Positions 45,274 through 54,295 of a stretch of DNA of 64,000 nt are shown piece after piece. The first letter of the stretch is position 1, and each line of letters starts with the position of its first letter. Source of the stretch: Acidobacteriota bacterium (GTDB taxonomy: Bacteria; Acidobacteriota; Terriglobia; Terriglobales; Acidobacteriaceae); assembly GCA_021781495.1 (NCBI GenBank), contig JAJXWS010000003.1, forward strand, positions 1-64,000. The letters run 5' to 3'. The notes beneath the pieces are model-generated. The model had not been told where the DNA came from. It did not search any database and saw only the letters and a list, made by a program, of their open reading frames with translations. The position numbers were made by a program, and so were the translations under genes.

Positions 45274-46857
45274 GTGAAGCTTCGACTTCTTTCTCTTACC
45301 GCACTTACAGCCGCCTTCCTCATCGTAGGATGCGGCGGCGGTGGCACCACCTCGACAACCGGCACCGGCTCTGGCGGCGTCTCCGGGCCCGACATGGGCA
45401 CAGTCACCGGCGTCAACGACAGCTACGACCTCAAGCTCAAGAATGCCTCCACCGGCCTCGTTCTCGGCATCTCCGGCCAAAGCCAGATCGCGGGCACCAA
45501 CGTCGCGCAGGAGTCCGACAGCGGCTCCACCGATGCCCTGTGGCACGCCATGCCAATGAACAACGCCCAATACAACATTGAAAACATGCTCACCCATCAG
45601 GTGATGGGCGTCCAGAACGCCTCCACCAACAGCGGTGCCCAGGTGCTGCAATGGGCTGACAACGGCACCGCCGACCATCTCTGGCAGTTCTACATCCTCT
45701 CAGACGGCAACTACCTCATCAAGAACGTGAACAGCGGGATGTACCTCGAGGTCGCCGGCGGCGGCACCTCCACCAGCGCCACCATTGACCAGGCACCCCG
45801 CGCCAGCAGCGGCAAATACCAGGAGTGGACCGTCGCGCAGACCACCACGGCCGCTTATCCGGCGCCCCGCACCGTCAACGGCACAGGCGTTTACGTGCAT
45901 GACCCCTACATGCTCAGGGATGCCAATGGCACCTACTGGCTCTACGGAACCCACCAGACACTGGCCTCGTCCACGGACCTGACCACCTTTACCTACAACC
46001 AGAGCTGCACCACAGCGCAGCGCAGCGGATACACCAGCTACTGCCCCATCATCGGCCCTGACTTTGCCTCGTGGGCAGGCCTGCAGACCCCGCCTTCGTG
46101 GAACAACGGCGCCAATACGGACCTGTGGGCACCCAGCCTGATGGTCTCCAACGGCATTTACTACCTCTACTACGCCATTCCCTACGAGCCCAGCACAGGG
46201 GCTGAAGCCCTCATCGGCCTTGCCACCAGCACCTCACCCACCGGCCCGTGGACAGACAACGGCTGGGTCATCAAGTCCTGGACCAGTTCCACCACGCCGC
46301 CCGCCGGCTTTACCGCCACCGCCTACAACGCCATTGACCCCGCGCCGTTCGTCGACACCGCCGGCAACTGGTGGATGGTCTTCGGCTCGTGGTTCGACGG
46401 CATTCATCTCATACAGCTCGACCCCACCACCGGCCTGCGGTCCACCACCAACACCACGCTCTACACCATTGCCCGGCGCGGCTCACCCTCCGCTGGGGAA
46501 GAAGGACCGTTCATCTACTACTGGAACGGCTACTACTATTACTTCGCGCCCATCAACGTCTGCTGCAACGGCGATGCCAGCACCTACCGCATCATCGTGG
46601 GCCGCTCGCAAACCGTCACCGGACCCTATCTTGACCGCGGCGGCATGGATCTTATGCAGGGCGGCGGCACCATCCTGCTCAGCGCCCATGCCAACATCAA
46701 CGGTCCCGGCGGCCAAAGCGTCTTTACCGACACCGTGAACGGCACGCCCACGCCCACATTGGTCTACCATTATTACGACGGCAACACCAACGGCCTGCCT
46801 ACACTGGGCATCAACCGGCTCGGCTTCGACGCTGACGGTTGGCCCTACGTGCAGTAG
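45274..46857 (+). CDS. GH43 lipoprotein with ricin-type carbohydrate-binding domain
   Basis: A 527-residue lipid-anchored arabinanase-like enzyme. The start is GTG 45274, fixed by GGAGG just upstream. The lipobox IVGC (Cys20) is followed by a Gly/Thr/Ser-rich linker. Residues about 48-190 form a ricin-B-like/CBM13 domain with repeated QxW-type marks (ALWHAM, HLWQFY, YQEWTV). The GH43 propeller (about 200-527) has base Asp210 in VHDPYML, Asp355 in AIDPAPF and acid Glu410 in EEGPFIYY. It probably displays the enzyme on the cell surface or periplasmic side, while the divergent GH43 is freely secreted. A TPR gene follows after 24 bp. Confidence 0.93.
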   Translation: MKLRLLSLTALTAAFLIVGCGGGGTTSTTGTGSGGVSGPDMGTVTGVNDSYDLKLKNASTGLVLGISGQSQIAGTNVAQESDSGSTDALWHAMPMNNAQYNIENMLTHQVMGVQNASTNSGAQVLQWADNGTADHLWQFYILSDGNYLIKNVNSGMYLEVAGGGTSTSATIDQAPRASSGKYQEWTVAQTTTAAYPAPRTVNGTGVYVHDPYMLRDANGTYWLYGTHQTLASSTDLTTFTYNQSCTTAQRSGYTSYCPIIGPDFASWAGLQTPPSWNNGANTDLWAPSLMVSNGIYYLYYAIPYEPSTGAEALIGLATSTSPTGPWTDNGWVIKSWTSSTTPPAGFTATAYNAIDPAPFVDTAGNWWMVFGSWFDGIHLIQLDPTTGLRSTTNTTLYTIARRGSPSAGEEGPFIYYWNGYYYYFAPINVCCNGDASTYRIIVGRSQTVTGPYLDRGGMDLMQGGGTILLSAHANINGPGGQSVFTDTVNGTPTPTLVYHYYDGNTNGLPTLGINRLGFDADGWPYVQ

Positions 46858-46881
46858 CCGCGGTCTGCCTGACGATAGACC

Positions 46882-47823
46882 ATGATCAAGCCGTATTCCA
46901 TACTCCTCACCGCCGGAGCAGCAGCCCTCATCGCCTGCTCCGGCCTCTGCTCCGCACAGCAGATTCCCGACAAGACCGTGCCCCGCCCCAGCCGGCCCAT
47001 CCTGCAGGATGAGCCACCCGCGCCATCCTCGGCCGCGGCCCTGGAGGCAAAGTTGCGCAGCGAGGTGCAGGCCAATCCCAACTCCGCCGATCTGCTCTAT
47101 CGACTCGCGCTGCTGCTGCAGCAGGAAAACAAACCGCGCGAATCGCTCCAGGTCTTCACGCAGGCGGCCGGGCTGCAAAAGCCCACCGCTGACCAGCTAC
47201 GCTCCGTCGCACTCAACTACGTACTGCTCAACGACTACGACGACGCCGTTCACTGGCTGCGCGTGGCTCTTGGCTTCGAACCGAACAACGTGAGTGTTCT
47301 CTACAGTCTGGGCCGATGCTTCTACACGCAGAACAACTTTCCCCAGGCCGAGGTCGCATTCCTCCGCATCCTGCAGTTGCAGCCGCGCAACATCAAGGCC
47401 ATGGAGAACCTGGGCCTCACTTACGATGGCGAGAACAAGCCCGATCTGGCCGAGAAGGCGCTCCGCACCGCCGCCACCTGGGATGCCGCGCAACCCTCAG
47501 CCGACCCCTGGCCCGCGCTCGATCTGGGAGTCTTTCTCCTCGACCAGAGCCGCACTGCAGAGGCTGTGCCGTTCCTCACCCGCGCCGCCTCGCTTGCGCC
47601 CTCGCTCCCGCTGGCCCGCCTCACTCTGGGCCGCGCGCTGGTGCTCACAGGCCAGTCCGCCACCGGCATCAAGGAGCTCGAAGCCGCCGCGCAGCTCGAC
47701 CCCCAGAACCCCAAGATCCACTTTGAACTGGGCCACGCCTATCGCGATGCCGGCCAGCTCGACAAAGCCCGCACCGAGTTCGCGCTCAGCAAGTCCTTAT
47801 ACGGCTCCCACAACCAGAACTAG
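46882..47823 (+). CDS. Exported TPR protein downstream of GH43
   Basis: A 313-residue TPR protein with a signal peptide (about residues 1-26, ending SGLCSAQ; LIACSG nearby could alternatively be read as a lipobox). Six or more TPR motifs run from residue 50 to the end (DLLYRLALLLQQENKPRE, VSVLYSLGRCFYTQNNFPQ, KIHFELGHAYRDAGQLD). It is 24 bp after the GH43 lipoprotein gene and very likely co-transcribed. It may assemble or scaffold the surface enzyme, which is an inference from position. Confidence 0.85.
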   Translation: MIKPYSILLTAGAAALIACSGLCSAQQIPDKTVPRPSRPILQDEPPAPSSAAALEAKLRSEVQANPNSADLLYRLALLLQQENKPRESLQVFTQAAGLQKPTADQLRSVALNYVLLNDYDDAVHWLRVALGFEPNNVSVLYSLGRCFYTQNNFPQAEVAFLRILQLQPRNIKAMENLGLTYDGENKPDLAEKALRTAATWDAAQPSADPWPALDLGVFLLDQSRTAEAVPFLTRAASLAPSLPLARLTLGRALVLTGQSATGIKELEAAAQLDPQNPKIHFELGHAYRDAGQLDKARTEFALSKSLYGSHNQN

Positions 47824-47943
47824 GCCGCCGCAAAGCGAAGAAACGGCTGCCGTCCAGCGCCCAGCATCAGACCTAGCGCGGTCAGGTCACGCACAGCAAT
47901 GTCGCGTCATTGCTGATCTCTACTCATGATGTGTTGAAAATAT

Positions 47944-48295
47944 TGGTGGAGGCGGCGGGAGTCGAACCCGCGTCCGAAATCGCTGTCAGCCAGGAGAGTC
48001 CATGCTCAGTCCGGTTCCGCATGTTTCGCCGGCGGCGCTCAGAACGGACAAGATGCGCCGAAAGCTAGTCCGATGATCTTGCGCAAGTAACACGGACCGA
48101 GCTACTTACGCCAGCCTGCTGTGCGACGCCCGCTCGCGGCCCACAGGCAAAGCCGCGGAGGACGGCTGCTTAGTTAATTAAGCAGCAAGTGCCAGATTGT
48201 CGTTGGCAACTTTTGTTTTGCGAGCGATTACGGGTGCCCACACCCCGACATGCCTCCCATGCCGCAATCGATCCCGTCGAAACCGTGACGCCCCC
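47944..48295 (-). ncRNA. ssrA: tmRNA
   Basis: Transfer-messenger RNA of 352 nt that rescues stalled ribosomes. The 5' end GGGGGCG pairs with CGCCTCC just before the 3' CCA, giving the seven-pair acceptor stem. The T-arm reads CGGGTTCGACTCCCG. The tag frame (48207-48178 on the minus strand) reads ANDNLALAA followed by TAA TTAA, the usual degradation tag ending LALAA. The conserved 5' segment GTTTCGACGGGAT is present. Confidence 0.96.
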
Positions 48296-48373
48296 AAAAA
48301 GGAAGGTGCCAGCCGGGCCAACTGGCTCGTGCTGCTACCTCTATTCTACGCCGAATCGGGATTTGCCGCCGGA

Positions 48374-48826
48374 CTACTGCTCGTTCAGGTCGATGCTCTC
48401 GTACTCGTGCCGGTTGATGGCTGCGCGAATCTGCGCAGGCGTCTTGCCCAGCTTGGTCTGCTGGTACGCGAAGGCACCCTCTTTGGCGCAGGTGGAGCAC
48501 TCCGTGCCGTGCAGCCCCTCAAAGCAGCTGCGCAGGCTGGTGTGGCCCAGCGCCCGGTCACAGCGGCAATAGCAGGGCAACTGATACAGCACGTTCCCGA
48601 TGCGCGCAGCCTTCTGGTAAACATGCACCTGCCACGGGTACTGGAAGTTCTCGCCCGTCAGCTTGCTGCCCGCCAGAATCGGCGGTAAAGCCTTGATATG
48701 CAACGGCGCTGAGGGGTGATAGGCCGGAATTTCATCAGCCGGATTGGTCCATTGCGCATAGCTCGCCGCAGTCACCGCAAAAACAGCAAGAGCCAAACTC
48801 CAGCGGTACATCTTCCAGTGCAGCAT
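48374..48826 (-). CDS. CYCXC family cysteine-rich exported protein
   Basis: A 150-residue protein of the PCYCGC/CYCXC family, some of whose members are selenoproteins. ATG 48826 is chosen because GGGGAGAG is eight bases upstream. A signal peptide or membrane anchor follows (WSLALAVFAVTAASYAQ). The core is LPCYCRCDRALGHTSLRSCF with a later CSTCAKEG, giving six cysteines in a pattern suited to metal or thiol chemistry; all are ordinary TGC/TGT codons, so no selenocysteine is needed. Function in the family is unknown. It lies just upstream of ssrA on the same strand. Confidence 0.85.
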   Translation of the reverse strand: MLHWKMYRWSLALAVFAVTAASYAQWTNPADEIPAYHPSAPLHIKALPPILAGSKLTGENFQYPWQVHVYQKAARIGNVLYQLPCYCRCDRALGHTSLRSCFEGLHGTECSTCAKEGAFAYQQTKLGKTPAQIRAAINRHEYESIDLNEQ

Positions 48827-48930
48827 CCACATCTCTCCCCGCAACATTCTAGCCGCGCGCATGCTGAAAACCAAACCCGAACGCTCCTGTCGCTCTTCCC
48901 CAGGGAGCCCGCGGATTCACCCCCTGCCAT

Positions 48931-49044
48931 ACAAAAAAAGACGGCACGAACGGTCTAGCTGTTCGTGCCGGGAGGCCAGTGACGCAAACTACTTCCGGGA
49001 CCGAAGCGGGCAGCTCACCCGCCTCCATCACCGGAATATCTACA
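48931..49044 (-). ncRNA. Candidate small RNA with own promoter and terminator
   Basis: A minus-strand transcript of about 110 nt is predicted. It starts just after a promoter at 49049-49077 and ends in a strong terminator: a 9-bp stem GGCACGAAC/GTTCGTGCC (48943-48951, 48961-48969) followed on the minus strand by TC and seven T. The body can form hairpins GCGGG/CCCGC and CTTC/GAAG. CCGGTGA can pair with TCACTGG and GGAGG with CCTCC in an interleaved (pseudoknot-like) order. It contains no start codon with a ribosome site and reasonable frame. It does not show the SRP RNA signature. Confidence 0.5.
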
Positions 49045-49048
49045 CCTT

Positions 49049-49077
49049 ACTATAGATTCGCGAGGAAGCCAATACAA
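49049..49077 (-). promoter_or_regulatory. Promoter of the candidate small RNA
   Basis: On the minus strand: TTGTAT (49077-49072), a 17-bp spacer and TATAGT (49054-49049). The spacing is ideal, the -10 is good, the -35 is moderate. Confidence 0.55.
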
Positions 49078-49199
49078 AATTTGAGATTTTCTCACAATGC
49101 GGTATTTAGAACTTAATCGCCCTCTCCGCATCTAAAATAAGTCAGGGCAAGCAGGCTTGCCGGCAAGGCTGCCTTTTGCATGTAACCGGTACCGAACGC

Positions 49200-49427
49200 A
49201 TGAAAGATCCTTTAGAATCTGTTGATTTCGCGCAGAACATCTCGCCTGAACCCCGCCCGGCGGACTGGCTGAAGGTGGGCATGGTCGCTGCGGCCTCGGC
49301 TCTGGCGGGGGGCATGGCAGCAGCCTGGTTCTACCGAAAGACGATTACGCGCCTCCGTCAGGCGGAGATTTCCGACACAAATACGGAATTCGGAATTTCT
49401 GACGACGACCTCAACGAGGACTTCTAA
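49200..49427 (+). CDS. Small single-pass membrane protein of unknown function
   Basis: A 75-residue protein, MKDPLESVDFAQNISP, with one hydrophobic segment (about residues 25-45, LKVGMVAAASALAGGMAAAWFY) and an acidic tail (SDDDLNEDF). I start at ATG 49200; the frame is open to 49176. A near-perfect inverted repeat GCAGGCTTGCC/GGCAAGGCTGC (49151-49172) followed by CTTTT sits in the leader and may attenuate transcription. No family is recognised. The topology (single helix, charged cytoplasmic tail) fits a small stress or envelope protein, but this is not evidence of function. Confidence 0.65.
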   Translation: MKDPLESVDFAQNISPEPRPADWLKVGMVAAASALAGGMAAAWFYRKTITRLRQAEISDTNTEFGISDDDLNEDF

Positions 49428-49524
49428 GCCGCTGCGCCCACTTCCGCCTTTGCCGTGAAAAGCATTGAGCGGCCCCTGCAGGCAGAGGCCGCCCAATACG
49501 CCTTTACTTCTGGATCGATTCGTC

Positions 49525-51324
49525 TTACTTCCCCACTTCTCCCACGTACACTCCGAACGACCCAAGCTGGATGGTGCTCAGCGAAGCCGGGTCGGCGGCT
49601 CCCGGGGTCTTCAGCAGCGTGGTCAGCTTGCCGCCGGCTCCGGGAATGGACAGGCTTACCGTCTGCGGCTCAGCCGTAAAGTTGAGCGAAACCACCACGG
49701 TTGGCGATCCCGCAACCTGCCGCATCCAGCTCAGCACCTTCGTATTGTCCGTATCGAGCATCGTGTTGCTGCCGTGGGCAAACGCAGGATTCGTCTTTTT
49801 CAGTTGAATCAGGCCCCGGTACCAGGCCAGCAGCGAAGCCGGATCCGCCTCCTCCGCCTTCACGTTGATCGTGGCGGCATTGGGAGGAACCGGCAGCCAC
49901 GTCTTCACGCCTGCCGCGGAAAAGCCTGCATTCGGCATGGCATTCCACTGCATCGGAGTACGCTCGCCGTCGCGGCCCTTCTCCTTCGGCCATCCCGTCA
50001 CGCCCACCGGATCCTTCACATCCTCCTTGCGCGTGGGCGGCGTGGTCTTCATGCCGATCTCATCGCCGTAGTAGAAGAGAGAGGTCCCGCGGCTCGCAAA
50101 CAGGACCGTCGAAAGCACCCGCTCAATATCGGTATCGTGGACACCGTCGCCATAGCGGGCATCGATGCGCGGGTTGTCGTGGTTATCGAAGAGCAAGAGC
50201 GGTAGATGGCCGTCCAGATGCTCTTCAGCATCCGTCAGCTTGGCGCGGAATACGGCAACGTCGAGCTTATTGATAAAAGCCAGCTGGGTATCCATCGGCA
50301 GTTCGAACTCCGGCTTTCCCGGAGGTCCGTACTGCTTGGCCAGCTCGGCAATGTTGGGCAGATAGGTCTCGCCGATCAGCACGCGGCTGCCGGGGAACTT
50401 ATCCGAATCGAAGCGCTGGGCCTCGGCGTGCATCTCCTGCATCACCGCGTGAACGCCCGGCAGGTTGTCCGTCTTGGAATTATCCAGCTCGGGCTCGCCA
50501 AACGCATCCAGGATCGGCTCTCCATTCGCATCCTTGACGACGCCCTCATCGGCCAGCGAGGGATCCTCGAATAGCGTGGTAATCGCATCAAAGCGGAATC
50601 CGCCCACCCCGCGCTTCATCCAGAAGGCCATGATGTCGCGAAAGGCCTCATGCACCTTGGGATTGTCCCAGTTCAGATCCGGCTGCTGGATGTAGAACTT
50701 GTGATAGTAGTACTGCCGCGTCGTTGGATCCCACTGCCACGCGGAGCCGCCAAAACCCGACTGCCAGTTGTTCGGTGGCTCACCCTTGGATGTAGCAGTT
50801 TCCCCCTTGCCGTCGCGCCACACATACCAGTCACGGTACGGATTCGTGCGCGAGGACTTCGATTCCAGGAACCACTTGTGCTTGTCGGATGTGTGGTTCA
50901 TCACCATATCCATCAGCACGCGGATGTGGCGCTTGCCGGCCTCGGCAACCAGACGGTCGAAGTCGGCCAGCGTGCCGTACTGCGGATCGATGTTCTCGTA
51001 GTCCGAGATGTCGTAGCCAAAGTCGACCTGCGGAGAGGGGTAAATCGGCGTCAGCCAGATGGCATCCACGCCCAGCTTCTGCAGGTAGTCCAGTCGCTGC
51101 GTAATTCCATTCAAATCGCCGATACCATCTCCGTTGGAGTCTTGAAAACTCCGCGGATAAATCTCATAGATGACGGCGTTCTTCCACCAGTTTTCTTCTC
51201 GGTTCTGTTGTGCGGCTGCCTGTGGGGTATGGCCTGCGGGTGCGCTTTGCGCTCCTGCGGACAGGGTCACAGCTCCCAAAAGCAGAGTTGTGACGCAGCC
51301 CGCGATGGTCTTGGTCCAGTGCAT
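49525..51324 (-). CDS. Exported GH13 alpha-glucosidase
   Basis: An alpha-amylase-superfamily enzyme of the oligo-1,6-glucosidase/alpha-glucosidase branch, hydrolysing alpha-glucosidic bonds of malto- or isomalto-oligosaccharides. ATG 51324 (AAGGAG upstream) gives 599 residues starting with a signal peptide (TTLLLGAVTLSAGAQ). Conserved regions: DMVMNHTSDKHKWF (I), GFRFDAITTLFEDP (II, nucleophile Asp), IGETYL (III, acid Glu), FDNHDNPR (IV). The domain starts NAVIYEIYPRSFQDSNGDGIGDL. The substrate-related VMNHTS fits alpha-glucosidases. It stands alone, with a 169-bp gap to the SPFH gene upstream. Confidence 0.95.
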   Translation of the reverse strand: MHWTKTIAGCVTTLLLGAVTLSAGAQSAPAGHTPQAAAQQNREENWWKNAVIYEIYPRSFQDSNGDGIGDLNGITQRLDYLQKLGVDAIWLTPIYPSPQVDFGYDISDYENIDPQYGTLADFDRLVAEAGKRHIRVLMDMVMNHTSDKHKWFLESKSSRTNPYRDWYVWRDGKGETATSKGEPPNNWQSGFGGSAWQWDPTTRQYYYHKFYIQQPDLNWDNPKVHEAFRDIMAFWMKRGVGGFRFDAITTLFEDPSLADEGVVKDANGEPILDAFGEPELDNSKTDNLPGVHAVMQEMHAEAQRFDSDKFPGSRVLIGETYLPNIAELAKQYGPPGKPEFELPMDTQLAFINKLDVAVFRAKLTDAEEHLDGHLPLLLFDNHDNPRIDARYGDGVHDTDIERVLSTVLFASRGTSLFYYGDEIGMKTTPPTRKEDVKDPVGVTGWPKEKGRDGERTPMQWNAMPNAGFSAAGVKTWLPVPPNAATINVKAEEADPASLLAWYRGLIQLKKTNPAFAHGSNTMLDTDNTKVLSWMRQVAGSPTVVVSLNFTAEPQTVSLSIPGAGGKLTTLLKTPGAADPASLSTIQLGSFGVYVGEVGK

Positions 51325-51493
51325 TGCGGTCTCCTTCTGTTTTTTCCGCTGCTCGTAGATGCGGCAACGGTGCAATGCAAGCCAAACTATCACATTTGCG
51401 GGTACGCAGGGGAGCCACAACCTGCTAGCAGAAGTGCGCGCAACGCTGCCGTGCCCGGCAACGCTCAAGTCCTCGCCTGTTTGGCACGACTTA

Positions 51494-52402
51494 TCAGCCG
51501 TTTGCCTTCTGCGACGCCAGCATCGCCTCCAGAATCTGCTCCGAGACATCCCGGATTGATCCGGGCGAGTGCGACAGAAACAGCGTATTCGTCTTATCAC
51601 TCTCGCCAATCGCCTTCAGCGTATCGAAGTACTGCGTGACAAGCACAAGCTGCATCACTTCCTTTGCCGAGGCGCCTTCCACCACCTTCTGAAACTGCTC
51701 GATGGATACCTGCAGCCCCTCCACAATCGCCTTGCGCTGGTTTGCAATGCCCTGCCCCTGCAGTGCCTTGCTCTCGGCCTCTGCCTCGGCCTTCTTCACC
51801 ACCAGGATTTTTTCGGCTTCTCCGCGCGCATTGGCGGCCACCTGTTCGCGCTGTGCGGCGTTGATGTCGTTCATGGCAGACTTCACCTTGGCGTCAGGAA
51901 CGATATCCGTCACCAGCACGTTCACAATCTCATATCCGAAGGCGGCCATGTCGGCATCCAGTTCCTGCTTCACTGCCGCGGCAATGCTCGACTGCGTCGC
52001 AAACACCTCGTCCAGCGTCATGCCCGGAACATGCCCCAGAATCACCTGCTCCACATACGACTTGATCTGCGCCACCGGATCTGAAAGCTTGTAGAACGCA
52101 TCGAACACCTTCTCCGGCCGCACGCGATTTTGCACCGAGATCGGAATCGTGACAAACACGTTGTCCTTCGTCTTTGTCTCCATCGTCAGCGTGATCTGAT
52201 TCACGCGCAGGCTCACCACTCCGGCAACCGCGTCAAAGTAAGGAACCTTCCAGTTCAGCCCCGGGTCCGCCACGCGCAGAAACTTGCCAAACCGCGTAAT
52301 CACGGCCACCTGCGCCGTGCTCACTGTAAAGAAGCTGCCCAGCACCAGAGAAAGAAAGATAATCAGGCCAATCGCCAGCGGGATTAGAAACAGTACGTCC
52401 AT
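51494..52402 (-). CDS. SPFH/Band 7 membrane protein (stomatin or HIR-like)
   Basis: A 302-residue membrane-anchored oligomeric scaffold protein. ATG 52402 follows GGAGGG. One N-terminal helix (IPLAIGLIIFLSLVLGSFF) is followed by the SPFH domain (about 25-205: VAVITRFGKFLRVADPGLNWKVP in part; RVNQITLTMETKTKDNVFV in part) and a long Ala/Glu-rich coiled coil (NARGEAEKILVVKKAEAEAE). The ending VTQYFDTLKAIGES resembles the HIR/QmcA type. It probably organises membrane domains or regulates an AAA protease. No NfeD-type partner gene is adjacent. Confidence 0.92.
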   Translation of the reverse strand: MDVLFLIPLAIGLIIFLSLVLGSFFTVSTAQVAVITRFGKFLRVADPGLNWKVPYFDAVAGVVSLRVNQITLTMETKTKDNVFVTIPISVQNRVRPEKVFDAFYKLSDPVAQIKSYVEQVILGHVPGMTLDEVFATQSSIAAAVKQELDADMAAFGYEIVNVLVTDIVPDAKVKSAMNDINAAQREQVAANARGEAEKILVVKKAEAEAESKALQGQGIANQRKAIVEGLQVSIEQFQKVVEGASAKEVMQLVLVTQYFDTLKAIGESDKTNTLFLSHSPGSIRDVSEQILEAMLASQKANG

Positions 52403-52512
52403 GCGCGCCCTCCGACCCACAGTCTTACAGCACGAGCGAATTGTACAGGATTGCTATCGCGCGCAAGTTATCGCGGTATAACTCGGATCGCGGCCGGTCA
52501 GCACATCGCCGG

Positions 52513-54195
52513 CTACTGCGGCCCGCTCTGCGGACTCTGCGGCGAAGTCGTCTTCAGCCTGTTCAGGTCCACGGCAAACTCCGGGCTATCCCGTGTTCCG
52601 CCGATGCGGATGGGAATCTCGGCTCCGGCGCTGCCGCGCTTGAAGAAGCGGTCAGCCGGCTTGAGCAACATGCCCTTCCAGCCGCCCACCATCTGCGATA
52701 CGGTCGCCTGCATCCTTGCTGCGCCCAGAAAATCCAGCTTGCCGCCCTCCAGCGTATAGCTCCCTCGCAGCCGAATATCGGCTCCAGGCACGGTGTACTC
52801 AAGATTTGGCAGCGCGAGCACGCCGCCCGCCAGCGAAAAATCGCCGTGCATCGCCGACTGCACATCCTCAGGATTCGGCGACTTCAAATCATCCGGCCGT
52901 CCCTGTCCTCGCAGACTCAACTCTCGAATGCGATTCTGTACGCTGGCGTTCGTGAACCGCGTTCCCGTCAGCGCAAACCGCCCGTCCATCCGCATCCGCT
53001 CCTGTACAGGCAGCGGCCCCGGAGGCACATGCAGCGTCGCGGTCAGCGCCAGATCGCCCAACAGCATCGGCGTATTGCTGCGGCTGACAAGCAGCAGAAA
53101 ATCCTCCACGCGCCCGTGCTCCGCCTGCACCGCAAGAGCGATATCGTGACCGATGCTGCGCGGCCTTCCGTCCACCTGCGCCAGCACGCGCACTACTTCG
53201 CCACGCACTTGCAGGTTGGAGTGGCCCAGCCTCGCCTCCACCGCCTCCAGCTTTGTATCGCCGTTCGTGCCGTCCACCTGCGCGCGAAAGCGTGTGTGCA
53301 GCGGGACTGTATTCGAAAAGCGCGTCAGGCGAAAATCCGGTGTGTCCGTCTCGCCCTCCACATCCATGTCATGCAACGTTCCCGCATAGCGCCCCGTGGA
53401 GTTCAGCGTGCCCGCGATGCCGCGCAGCGTCGACAGATCCGCATGCTCAAAGCGATACACTCCGGCCAACGCCGACGCCCCGGGATCGCTCACCACCCAA
53501 GGCCCAAAACTGCCCTGCGTCTGTATCGTGCCGCGCGGCCTTGGATTCGTAAGCTCCGCATCAAAGTTCACCGCGCCCTCCGGCAAAATGTGGCTCAGGA
53601 TCAAATGCGAAATCGCGAACTCCAGCGGCAGCTTCGCCGGATTGCCAGTCTCCATCACCAGCCGTGCACCGACACACGCAACGCTGTCCACACGGAAGGC
53701 GACCAGCCCTGCCTGCGATCCCGGCATCGCTGGCCCGGTACTTTGGGGTGCATGCGCAAGGTGGGAGCGCGGAGGCACGCGAATCGTAAGCCCCTGCAGC
53801 CGTACCTGCGCAATGTGAACGGGCACGCCCGGCTTGTAACGCAGCGGCGCATGAAAGCGAAACTCCTCCAGTGCAATCATCGGCTCGTTCGCGCCTGCCG
53901 TACCCAGCTGCGCGGCACTCGTCCATCCGGCAGGCCGCCAGATGCGCAGCCCGCTTCCATGCGCCCAAACGCCCCACTCCCCGTGCAGGCCGCTGCCCAG
54001 CGCAAGGTGAAACTCATCGAGCTCCACCCGGGCGTGAAAGTGCGTGGAGATAGCGTCCACTATGCGGGCGCGCAGAAACGGCTCAACCCGGCGGGCCAGC
54101 ACGCTGAGCGTAACGCCAAGCGCCACCGCTGCCGCCAGCAGGCTGCCCAGCGTCCACCGTACCCACCGTTTCCCAAGCCACCTCGCCACGCGCAT
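52513..54195 (-). CDS. AsmA-like inner-membrane protein
   Basis: A 560-residue protein anchored by one N-terminal helix ([21 protein letters not shown] in part) with a large beta-rich periplasmic part. The segments [20 protein letters not shown] and [13 protein letters not shown], and the end near [18 protein letters not shown], are typical of AsmA/DUF748 (TamB-like) proteins that bridge the envelope for phospholipid transport or outer-membrane assembly. ATG 54195 is chosen (a G-rich site about 13 bases upstream); the frame opens at 54309 over unlikely protein. It is divergent from the zinc-ribbon gene, with starts about 100 bp apart. Confidence 0.85.
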   Translation of the reverse strand: MRVARWLGKRWVRWTLGSLLAAAVALGVTLSVLARRVEPFLRARIVDAISTHFHARVELDEFHLALGSGLHGEWGVWAHGSGLRIWRPAGWTSAAQLGTAGANEPMIALEEFRFHAPLRYKPGVPVHIAQVRLQGLTIRVPPRSHLAHAPQSTGPAMPGSQAGLVAFRVDSVACVGARLVMETGNPAKLPLEFAISHLILSHILPEGAVNFDAELTNPRPRGTIQTQGSFGPWVVSDPGASALAGVYRFEHADLSTLRGIAGTLNSTGRYAGTLHDMDVEGETDTPDFRLTRFSNTVPLHTRFRAQVDGTNGDTKLEAVEARLGHSNLQVRGEVVRVLAQVDGRPRSIGHDIALAVQAEHGRVEDFLLLVSRSNTPMLLGDLALTATLHVPPGPLPVQERMRMDGRFALTGTRFTNASVQNRIRELSLRGQGRPDDLKSPNPEDVQSAMHGDFSLAGGVLALPNLEYTVPGADIRLRGSYTLEGGKLDFLGAARMQATVSQMVGGWKGMLLKPADRFFKRGSAGAEIPIRIGGTRDSPEFAVDLNRLKTTSPQSPQSGPQ

Positions 54196-54295
54196 GCGAT
54201 TCTGCGTTCTCCACCTCTTTGGATGCTCCCATGCCGTCCGGGCTGCATCGCCATTTTCCCTTTGCCGGTCGCATGCCGTAGACTTGCAGGCACGG

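Noticed and set aside
48931-49044. SRP (4.5S) RNA
   Set aside because: The conserved GGAA-tetraloop hairpin with AGCAG on its 3' side is not present in the right arrangement; kept as an unclassified candidate RNA.
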